NCBI GenBank assembly: GCA_949031345.1
Contig: CARNVA010000002.1
Span: 120,732 to 162,673, forward strand
Direction of reading: 5' to 3'
Length of the DNA stretch: 41,942 nt
Origin: an uncultured Eubacteriales bacterium
GTDB lineage: Bacteria > Bacillota > Clostridia > Christensenellales > UBA1242
Part shown: positions 36,801-41,942 of the stretch, piece by piece
Position numbering within the stretch: position 1 is the stretch's first letter
How the letters are laid out: each line of letters opens with the position of its first letter
Notes under the pieces: model-generated
What the model saw: only the letters and a program-made list of their open reading frames with translations
Told to the model about the DNA's origin: nothing
The model's database searches: none
Position numbers and translations under genes: made by a program

Positions 36801-39005
36801 GTCATTTGCCCCAGCACTTATAGAAATAGACGCTGAGTCAACATCAAGGTCAATCAAAGTAATTGCATTTGAGTTTCTGTTGTCATTTGCAATAAACCTC
36901 AAATCAAAATAATTGTTCCCCGTCCTATTCAACATATATATAAGAGAATAATTTTCGTTGTCTTCTTTTAATTTAATAGAATTATCTTCATTTGAAGTTG
37001 CAACCGAAAGCGTCTTTAATGCCTCTCTTACATCAATAGTAATAGTAGTTTGCACGCCATTATCTAAGGTTACTGTATATGTTCCCGAGCCTGTATCTCT
37101 TGGAGTCATATAAAGATTTAAATAATAATTAAAGCCTTCAACATCATAAAGATTGTCTTTAAATTCAAATTTAACCACATCCTTTCCAGACTCAAGCGTA
37201 AATGTTGCATTTGAAAATTCAGCATCGGCATAGAGTTTGTCAAATAAAACCTCTTTATCACTTCTTTCAAGATAAACCGCTGATTTATACTCCTCGTCTG
37301 TATAACGAAGATATGTTGCACCTCTTACAATTTCATATTGAATATCAGTTTTCAGACTATCTTCTTCAATAATATTGAAGTCCATTGAAACAGGAAGATT
37401 TTTGACAGCCGTTGTAAGTTCTGCACTTTCTCCGCCCTTAATATAAACAGGCTCTTTAAGATTTTTAATTGACACAAGACCTGTCGTATATACGACATTC
37501 ATGTATTTTATTTGAAGGTCAGAATCAGTTAGATCAATCACTAAATTATCATACTCAGCACCTTCTGGAATTACAGTAAAGTTAAACTCTTGCCAACCTG
37601 AATCAACAGAAGCATAACTATTATAAAATTTATAAACCTTTTCAATTTCCGCAAAGTCAACATTATTTATAAGTAATGTTACTGGAATAACTCTGACCTC
37701 TACTGGAATGCTGTATGTAAAGTTTACATTGCTGTCTTTGCTGTTTTCAAAGCCTTCATAATAGAAATTCAAATCAAAGAAGGTTGAATTTGCACTGCCA
37801 TTTCCACAATTTATTTCAAGATAATAGATTGTGTTTTCACCATCATTTAATGTATCAATAATTTTGCTGTTTGCAATAAAATTGTCTCTAGTTTTAAATT
37901 TATATTTCAAAAGATTGTTTGATTTGACTGAAACTTCCAAATAAACAGTCAAATAATTTGCTGTATAACCATTTAAGAATGCGCTGTCTTTTATGACAGT
38001 TGTATAGTTTGGAATTAAGGTAATTACGCCATTTTTAAGGTCATCTATTTTATAAGAAACATTTTGGCCACCTGCAACAAAGTCTATTTCATTGATTTTA
38101 TAACCATATTCATGTGAAAAATCTTCTTCAACAATGTCATCTAAAATACTAAACTCTCTTTCACATAAAATTTCACTATTCCCGCCTTCTTCTTGCAATT
38201 TATCATTGTTGTAAACTGCAACAAAAGTGAATTTATCACCTGCTTCAACATCAGAAACATTTTCAAAATCAAAGTCATATCCAAACTCAATTTGCTCGGC
38301 ATCAATAAATTCAAATCTTTCATTATTTGTGCCAACAACTTTTGTTGACTTTCCAAGGGTGTGTAAACCACCCTCTCTATCTGTAAATATAAGATAATTC
38401 TTGTCATTTGCGCTGTAGAGTTTTACACTTACAAAGCTGTTGATATATCCATTATTTGATGATATATCTTCAAATGTAAGTTTATCCTGAGTTGTACATT
38501 TTCCATAAAAATAGAAATCAAGCTCTCTCTCTGTTGCGCTGTCTTTAAATTTAAAATCAGTTGAAGTTGGTGTCAAATCTTTTGTTTTTGTCACATAAAG
38601 ACTGTTGTCTGCTCTTTGAAGTAAATCTGAATATTCTTTTACATATATAGTGACAGTCAAACTTTTTCGACCTTCAACAGTCATAAATTCAACATTGGTG
38701 CGACCACCAGAAACACCTTTGATAGAATAAGTTGTTGTATTGTTTTGAACGGCAATTTGCTTTATATTTGCAACATTTGGATTGGATTGTGAAAAGATAA
38801 GTCCTCTATTCATATCGCTTACCGGATTTTGAATGGTTATGGCAAGTTCTTTTTCTTCATCTGCGTACAATTCAATATATTCACCGCTTTGTGAAGTCAG
38901 GTATGTTTTTGAGTAGTCTACTTTACCACAGGCTGCAAAAATACAGCTTGCCAATACAAGAAACAACCCTAAAATAAAAATACTAAGTTTTTTAGATTTT
39001 GTCAT
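27873..39005 (-). CDS. giant GLUG-repeat surface lipoprotein
   Basis: 3710 residues, over a quarter of the window. A basic start and hydrophobic core lead to a lipobox: LASC ending at Cys21, or FAAC at Cys26. So it is exported by Sec and lipid-anchored. Residues up to about 1060 and about 1460-2470 are beta-rich, Ig-like (for example GGRTNVEFMTVEGRKSLTV). Three beta-solenoids rich in GLUG motifs (YIGGLVGENTG, YAGGLVGGNSG, YAGGIVGFAGNG, VGGIAGKLCGG) cover about 1067-1460, 2480-2920 and 2980-3440. There is no LPXTG motif or C-terminal helix. Adhesion or cell-surface binding is inferred. AAGGG precedes the ATG. It lies 72 bp after the VirB4-like gene on the same strand, with a hairpin but no terminator between. 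Confidence 0.88.
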   Translation of the reverse strand: MTKSKKLSIFILGLFLVLASCIFAACGKVDYSKTYLTSQSGEYIELYADEEKELAITIQNPVSDMNRGLIFSQSNPNVANIKQIAVQNNTTTYSIKGVSGGRTNVEFMTVEGRKSLTVTIYVKEYSDLLQRADNSLYVTKTKDLTPTSTDFKFKDSATERELDFYFYGKCTTQDKLTFEDISSNNGYINSFVSVKLYSANDKNYLIFTDREGGLHTLGKSTKVVGTNNERFEFIDAEQIEFGYDFDFENVSDVEAGDKFTFVAVYNNDKLQEEGGNSEILCEREFSILDDIVEEDFSHEYGYKINEIDFVAGGQNVSYKIDDLKNGVITLIPNYTTVIKDSAFLNGYTANYLTVYLEVSVKSNNLLKYKFKTRDNFIANSKIIDTLNDGENTIYYLEINCGNGSANSTFFDLNFYYEGFENSKDSNVNFTYSIPVEVRVIPVTLLINNVDFAEIEKVYKFYNSYASVDSGWQEFNFTVIPEGAEYDNLVIDLTDSDLQIKYMNVVYTTGLVSIKNLKEPVYIKGGESAELTTAVKNLPVSMDFNIIEEDSLKTDIQYEIVRGATYLRYTDEEYKSAVYLERSDKEVLFDKLYADAEFSNATFTLESGKDVVKFEFKDNLYDVEGFNYYLNLYMTPRDTGSGTYTVTLDNGVQTTITIDVREALKTLSVATSNEDNSIKLKEDNENYSLIYMLNRTGNNYFDLRFIANDNRNSNAITLIDLDVDSASISISAGANDSYLIYSSQCGRYNIIFTVQGYAIEDFKRSNTSIEYTIELVTYELANDIYVYKVSDGLNNQYPSNTSANYVNVYTNTHSSELREAKLEVSLANTEAYLFKAPSSNKYVPAKFSQEYIYFESDEIISKDNRELKNMYYSATQSNIYTVGTFGTFDTERLVFTAYPTNTNGGRIRLIAHVMQYSQLYSFVVYINILPYKEVERITLQESTTELQFSIFEPQQSVIAYPTNADATNGEIVALISGGVVMAGEGDDKTTYQMFPEGSISYIVSNGKTQVTFKVDEKFIAAVQAYQEEMVAKISIVAKDWLDVSGNLRSGYSEFVKPIKAKFANGTRKNRFLIKNTDDLLAIKDNLSAHYQIKSTIDASTISNLLPLGELKGSIIGLNEYSGISGIEISKAYNNQSHYGLFSSIAEGAYIEYVQFEGSFNISTIDQAYIGLVAGENKGRLINVGAVITSSNVEIGGATSFFGGLVGRNTEGEIIQDFTLFESDDSNTRSINKADYDNIKTDASGNVISIGKDYGRISYAGKTPRITVMMNDFVNVNYVVNSNSKYIGGLVGENTGIIRKVDSNKLSFTGYSNYMAFSKIKTNYENEVSQVTNLNIYTGGLVGSSSGLQSQIIGGYNSVLNNTVEFNPYLAYKTEDENETEENFDFEAGRGLLVGGEVWSYGYVSGVVGKISDVSDSNKFSGITVRTFVRGLNKGMVAEVSLFAFVAERVNLTNAFAVQAVDDGKINEESSMLVLYNNSNPYPSLNGNNDFDKNDIINLLGFGNASHGISSLNIDAPNIAVNAFSYLSRNYLEIEYENETDEHGTPVVNKKPLYVNTNKTAYYGDFIIVAEDNNRKIVNEQMKFAKGDLKYLSVEENFNNKMISKTGKGNKDIYYAYYFEVASVIDNDMSSLQMAIDPVLNRVSTTSKLYPIKINGEMTFTSLSKDILDVDSMGKFTIKKTGLALLTASSVLNTNEALSFYIYVVNYFDSESMVAEEDKHSIVYPAASASSVPVDKTTVELRGNNSASLYVLPRYTFAEDKTLSFSSNDKGASYFGGVYFYLAANTEVTADVSIIVEKQTIDGVEKPIYFYDELGNPASFDKDGNPIESSLEINVIGQTITIRRLDNSVQGYYKLRIVPMLKVTQDDDVYFAQTNRVLDNAEVDYKYGALEIKNKNYNNVPIQTSKTIIEEITIISTDENEKNPYVHILGLENQALQGDLKGQEYQLTSDKEKLFNVSITKTSTKTYDNGTYEIKYNLEISINRDAQIYKDRYNNEIYGIYTLNLQTRSNSSKMRTIYIDFERTGVTSIVIDNYTSLDQLNKSMTLSSSSDLAYPGQSGLLSFTINPEDSDFDYILIENDDANYESGHSLAAFSLVARYQNEVAENHKKLFEEGMIAGSIVSKGLKLTLEELVSVYGESGKNDKKGFNPYNGVVYIKYDTSSSNVIDLSNCRVNISAYKDGKVIYSAGKNLTIKLQNYVAVEIDGKEGISNQNGYYMTYKVARGLKYKLNINSYGFKHDAINIVSNSSLGKISYENGSWYLTITDANIDYPNNEFVLTTSASQQDGETVRNAESQTRIVVYEYVVNYNNDRDKNSDIVRGMGDGIINIQVGTQITFAVDLYSFIEYSSAITGVENKIEEFMRSLERYGKWNTITNLITDDQPDYKMAGSTTEERQQYMLGYEANGQNKQHSNYYFNSDGLSVIPKRTHAPEEKFYYFTFEGYYNVNSGIYTAENYIEGAAQEKIETQFVMNVYSTSSAESPIPIYTYSDFVKMQQGGYYILLNDITLPSTSDEEGGVKAFTPIVGDFASFDGNGHAINFAGTYDMGSLSEIGIFSTIETGSIVKNLIVNYTSANDGSDENTDPNDSVYGLFGLKTVKFVTTSESFMFGTIAAQNAGIISNCQVISNTVAGNKYYLTIKADNALTGSSYAGGLVGGNSGYITNCGVSLNAKMPYNLAGVVAQNNRKVAGCYFKEGNLINNSQYDQHIAGFAISNSNDAQIITSFVSGGQSSASLYSKDNNSSIVSTLAGGGFIYSNEGTIKDCYTDIDLSKTLSEMAGFAYRNSGKIRNCFSLSVLRSNTTASAGFARAETIDGVKGVFENCYYFYNIMVSNEDKNEEMLAQGHYGFGHSDNKNINVSLYAVEYKGVERLTQGQFANVEKYFSHYSYDENLSTKSVWFFSRGHQSNQYIEYIPTTEKIILPGDDGNDQSNTVYRQEVITFGLNRLALVSPNVRVLSIRNFAYSEIDEATGNVTYFYLDDSQAPDRGSLHNPRLITDANTMEAEILNQTASNYINTTNYRILCDISYAEFEGHSNLYKVIYAGNLEGNGMEISNIGLVYMDSRTNGGMFSQIGYAANKIGSVKNLIIKPREVVFNNTNNVGTLAGTLKYGFIYDIKVDAQPYNLASVSGLNFVGGIVGRAVSSFEIKDVYSNANVWAVYSPINDYTYTESAGQESSYSYAGGIVGFAGNGKIFNSHVDSIQTIVGSRTGLAFGGLGQGAKVEYTFVDVEPGFRMRSNHYAGYVAGEVAGYLGHAYVSNNKAIESSFSSVPKAAVGVGGIAGKLCGGTIENSQIEQSFRISNAENETAIENVGGLVGTVIGASGIISTIKDCVVNADFASSSILGGAVGGVSTALVIDSVAVKSKTLTISGKRENPCLGGIVAKIRNTDFAALEMINSYCQADLNITTFTTGIASTASVGGLIGMCEGEKIPTLSYCYTTSKIKAEVYDSRALGANVDFGSIKDNDKINFTYNITSNNNQNNNFERVYFLGGSQSTSDSGASSNVIYKGLSKNLVEFTSRAKALPIQLSVNNFGKSSVGYMQELSSTDISSGLNMKSLQGLYGNKYQIGEAVTSNSKFDANESIFYNVLNKTYSTYYKPSGSNTKAVAVFVKNPDTHNKYIFTENIGSGATQTQNKYILDETKLCCNTLFRGSDGEYYRQGIDSGEKGYTRLADGKFVEDSAIDVTLTEIWKTSNEAFSTLFIENSFTWTGQEYI

Positions 39006-39033
39006 TTAACATACCCTTTTAAATTCAATCATA

Positions 39034-39059
39034 GGTCATCACTTTTTCAAGCAATGACC
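39034..39059 (-). other. hairpin with GAAA loop before giant gene
   Basis: On the minus strand GGTCATTGCTT and AAGTGATGACC can form 11 pairs (two G-U) closed by a GAAA tetraloop. No T run follows, so it is not a typical terminator. It could be an RNA processing or stability element between the two genes. Confidence 0.6.
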
Positions 39060-39077
39060 ATGACAGAAAATCTTAAT

Positions 39078-41762
39078 TTATTTTTTCTTTTTTCTCTTTT
39101 CAATAATTGAGTAAACATAAGGAAGAGGTCTGATTTGCACCATTGTTCTCGAGGTTGGAGAAGTGATAACAAACGCTTGACCAACAGAAGCACTTACAAT
39201 GCTGTTTCTTTCTGCCTTATTGATACCACCGGAGTTTTTATAAAGCTCGACAAGGTCGTTTACATCGTTTGGCGCTAGAGAGAATATAAGCGAGTATTGA
39301 CAGGCGTTAATAATCGCAGTCGATTGTCTTTTAATTGCTTCAGATCCGACGAAGTCGTTGATGTTCTGAGTAATTACAATCTGCATACCACCATACTTAC
39401 GAATACGCTTAGCCATAGAAGTCATGAAGTTTAAGGCAAGTGGGTATTTAGGGTTGATGAAAAGGTGGGCTTCATCAACTACCAAAATAATCTTACGATT
39501 TGTCGCATGCAACTCGTTGTAGTCTTTATTATTGATAACTTCACTTTCAATATATTTGAATACCAAAAGCATTTGAGCATTTGTAAGCATTTCGTTATTT
39601 CCAGCAATCAGAGACTGGAAGTTGAAACAAACAAAGTTTTCGTTGGTTTCAATTGATGTTGGACCATTCCAAAGGTTTGAGTTTCGGCCACCTTTTGCAA
39701 ACTTACGAATATAAGTTTGAGCGACACGAAGGTTGTTTAATACAAACTCCTCTTTTGCCTCGCCCAGTTTTATTTGTAAAAGCTCATACAAATCATCAAA
39801 GGTTGGATAATCTTCTGGTTTTAATTTTCTAAGGTCAGTATATTCATTGATGTTAAACTTTTCATATACTTCCAAAATAAGTGTATTGATTACCTCAAAG
39901 GCATCTGAAGAGATACCTTGCAAAATTGTTCTGAAAAATTGTTCGAGGAATTGAAGGTGCTGATTGAAAGAGTCATCACGTTTAATAGGATTTCCATTTT
40001 CATCAAAGTCATCATCTCCCCCAAATTCATCATCATCTTTATCAAGAGCTCTGATAATGTTGAATGGATTGATAATACCTTGAAGAGATGAGCCTACATC
40101 AATTTCCTTACCCTTCAACGCATCGCACAGTTCAGAATATTCTTTTTCTGGGTCAACAATGAAGATTTTTGTATTGTCAGCCGCAAAGTTTGCAAGCAGT
40201 GTTTTGGTTGAGAAAGATTTTCCTGACCCTGACTTTCCGATAATCATCATGTTTGAGTTTACTCTTTGAGCATCACGCATAAAGAAATCAATGAAAACTG
40301 GATAAGAGTTGTCTCCTAAATAGAAGCCACCATCGTCTTGAAGCTCAGAAGAAATGAAAGGGAAAACACCAGCGAGTGTATAAGTTGGAACACCTCTTTG
40401 AAGCTCTTTAATATTATCACGCATTGAAATTCCTGTGCTGATAAAGCCATCAAGCTGACGAGCAAAAAGTTCAGTAAAACGATATCCTTCCTGCTTAAGC
40501 ATTGACTTAACTTCTTTTCTTGCAGAATCTTCAACAGTAATGAAAGTATTTACATCGAAAAGCTGTTGGTTTGAAGTTTTAAGCTCTTGAAGAAGATTTC
40601 TAAGAGTTTCGAGGTGCGTTTCAATTTCAATTCGAGCACTACTCTTTCCTGTCTTGTAAAGCTTAGTTTCCATATCCATTATGGCTTTATCAATTTTCTT
40701 TTCTGATTCAAATTGAGGAGCCTTTTGGAATTTCATTACAACTTTTGTTCTGTCAAGAAGGAAGAAAGATGCACCCCACGCATTGCCAACTTGCAATGGA
40801 TATTCATTTAAGGCATAAGTACGATAATTTACGCCATCAACCTTATACTTAGCTGAAGAAAACTTGATTGTGTCAGGAGTTGCCCATTTTACATAATCAG
40901 AATAAGGAATATTTTCAAGGTCCCTTTCATTAAATTCTCTTGTGTAGTTTGCTTTTAAGAAAATTGCAAGATCAGCCCCTGCTAATCTTTTAGTTGTAAC
41001 AGGAGTAAGTGAAGTTGCAAGCGCATTGGCCATACCGCCAATAGTATTATCAAGCGCTTCAAGGTCTTTGCCAAGCACCACCAAATAGAAATAGTCTTTA
41101 TAAATTTTTTCTGTTCTGTTTTTATTTTCAAGGAAAGTCACACGCTCTTCAAAGATAGGCGCACGAGCATCAATTTCAGATTGGCTCATTTGCTTTTCAT
41201 ACAATTGATCAAGCAATCTATCATATTTTTTATTTTCAATGTATGTATAACTATCAAGCACCATCGCTTTATTAAGTTTTACTATTTCACAAACTTGATT
41301 ATCTTCAAGTCTTCTAAGCGCGTTTCCAAAACCGACATCAATTACATTGTTTTGACTATATTCATTCAAAAGTCCAAAAAGAATAGGTTTTACTTCCAAT
41401 ACTGCAGCATAATAACCACCATAAGAAATAAATCTGTCTTCATGAATTGCCTCAAAAGGAATGATATCTTTCATGTTGCCCTTTTTGTTTTTAGGCGCTT
41501 TAGCATATTTTTTCTTTTGAAGAGAAAACCTGGCAAGGTGCATTATCGTCACGTAAAAACGGTCACTGTCTGCAATTTTAAAGAACAAAGAAAGCGCAAA
41601 GATTGCCCAAACCATTGCCACCCAAATATGTCCTTCAAAGTTTGAAGCAGCAAGTACTACAAGCACCGCAGCTACAATAAGCGCCATGATTAAGTCAATA
41701 CCTGTGAAACCTCTTACAAATTCAAGTTTAACTTTGGTTCTTCTAGGAATTACTCTTACCAT
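39078..41762 (-). CDS. VirB4-type ATPase with fused N-terminal membrane module
   Basis: 894 residues. Residues 1-90: a basic start (RVIPRRTKVKLEF) and two membrane helices (about 21-40 and 46-62), resembling PrgI/VirB3. Residues about 90-480: the VirB4 N-terminal domain. Then the ATPase, with Walker A GKSGSGKS (about 507-514), VDPEKEYSEL, Walker B IILVVDEAHLF (near 754) and ITQNINDF. VirB4/TraE ATPases energise type IV secretion or conjugation. An acidic insert (DKDDDEFGGDDDFDENG) follows the NPFN motif. AGGTGAGG lies 5 nt before the ATG. The next gene downstream is the giant lipoprotein. No other secretion components are visible; any upstream ones would lie beyond the window. Confidence 0.92.
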   Translation of the reverse strand: MVRVIPRRTKVKLEFVRGFTGIDLIMALIVAAVLVVLAASNFEGHIWVAMVWAIFALSLFFKIADSDRFYVTIMHLARFSLQKKKYAKAPKNKKGNMKDIIPFEAIHEDRFISYGGYYAAVLEVKPILFGLLNEYSQNNVIDVGFGNALRRLEDNQVCEIVKLNKAMVLDSYTYIENKKYDRLLDQLYEKQMSQSEIDARAPIFEERVTFLENKNRTEKIYKDYFYLVVLGKDLEALDNTIGGMANALATSLTPVTTKRLAGADLAIFLKANYTREFNERDLENIPYSDYVKWATPDTIKFSSAKYKVDGVNYRTYALNEYPLQVGNAWGASFFLLDRTKVVMKFQKAPQFESEKKIDKAIMDMETKLYKTGKSSARIEIETHLETLRNLLQELKTSNQQLFDVNTFITVEDSARKEVKSMLKQEGYRFTELFARQLDGFISTGISMRDNIKELQRGVPTYTLAGVFPFISSELQDDGGFYLGDNSYPVFIDFFMRDAQRVNSNMMIIGKSGSGKSFSTKTLLANFAADNTKIFIVDPEKEYSELCDALKGKEIDVGSSLQGIINPFNIIRALDKDDDEFGGDDDFDENGNPIKRDDSFNQHLQFLEQFFRTILQGISSDAFEVINTLILEVYEKFNINEYTDLRKLKPEDYPTFDDLYELLQIKLGEAKEEFVLNNLRVAQTYIRKFAKGGRNSNLWNGPTSIETNENFVCFNFQSLIAGNNEMLTNAQMLLVFKYIESEVINNKDYNELHATNRKIILVVDEAHLFINPKYPLALNFMTSMAKRIRKYGGMQIVITQNINDFVGSEAIKRQSTAIINACQYSLIFSLAPNDVNDLVELYKNSGGINKAERNSIVSASVGQAFVITSPTSRTMVQIRPLPYVYSIIEKRKKKK

Positions 41763-41829
41763 ATAAACCTCACCTTTAAAAATCTTTCAAAATTTTACAA
41801 CAAAAGATTTCAAAATTACTATCACATAT

Positions 41830-41859
41830 ATTGTACTACAAATAAAATCAAAAATACAA
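41830..41859 (-). promoter_or_regulatory. putative promoter of the virB4-like gene
   Basis: Minus strand: TTGTAT (41854-41859), 18-nt spacer, TACAAT (41830-41835), giving a leader of about 60 nt. The remaining bases to the window end are AT-rich with no gene seen. Confidence 0.55.
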
Positions 41860-41942
41860 ACGAATAAACGATAATTTTATTAAAAATAAAAAAAATAATA
41901 AAAAATTATATAATATATATAAATTCACCAAAAAAAATAATA

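Noticed and set aside
1..41942. CRISPR array, insertion sequence or prophage
   Set aside because: No spaced direct repeats, transposase, integrase or phage structural genes were seen on either strand.

Overview
This window looks like chromosomal DNA from an AT-rich, anaerobic, Gram-positive-type bacterium, most likely an uncultured Clostridia-like Bacillota. The evidence is strong sigma-A promoters (TTGACA/TATAAT, 17-18 nt spacers), AAGGAGG-type ribosome binding sites, a one-chain pyruvate:ferredoxin oxidoreductase, a YhaO/YhaN pair, and the Bacillota-like lengths of RpoB and RpoC. I see no phage, insertion sequence or CRISPR array. Almost all protein genes are on the minus strand. The exceptions on the plus strand are the oxidoreductase, one tRNA and one small RNA.

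Layout. 1-3275 (minus): metallophosphatase, coiled-coil ATPase with internal membrane helices, and a Nudix hydrolase cut by the window edge, probably one operon. 3406-7638 (minus): a membrane-anchored DUF4097-like beta protein, a short alanyl-tRNA synthetase and truA. 7767-10991 (plus): the oxidoreductase, divergent from truA, ending in a bidirectional terminator. 11029-14293 (minus): an unknown gene broken by a frameshift, a small unknown protein, an alpha/beta hydrolase and an acidic unknown protein. 14436-18868 (minus): transketolase, a shikimate-kinase-like protein without a P-loop, a membrane-tethered ComEC-like metallo-beta-lactamase and a patatin phospholipase.

18958-19515 (plus): tRNA-Glu(CUC) with its own promoter and terminator, then a roughly 90-nt RNA gene with an extended -10 promoter, a perfect 22-bp palindrome just upstream, an anti-Shine-Dalgarno loop and its own terminator. 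19661-27530 (minus): a small membrane-anchored Ig-like protein, then rpoC and rpoB. rpoBC has its own promoter and a roughly 120-nt leader, and is not preceded by rplJ/rplL. RpoB carries Gln at the position of E. coli His526, which predicts intrinsic rifampicin resistance.

27873-41762 (minus): a 3710-residue lipoprotein built of Ig-like regions and three GLUG-type beta-solenoids. Immediately upstream, and in the same direction, is a VirB4-type ATPase with a fused N-terminal PrgI/VirB3-like membrane module. This pair is the most likely undescribed system in the window: a conjugation-type motor transcribed with a giant surface protein.

A second theme is transcription start position. Four genes (truA and those starting at 11662, 16869 and 20167) have their -10 box only 5-9 nt before the start codon, which predicts leaderless or near-leaderless mRNAs next to genes with classic ribosome binding sites. 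Starts at 4908, 6813, 14293 and 20167 were chosen from ribosome binding site or promoter position rather than the longest frame.
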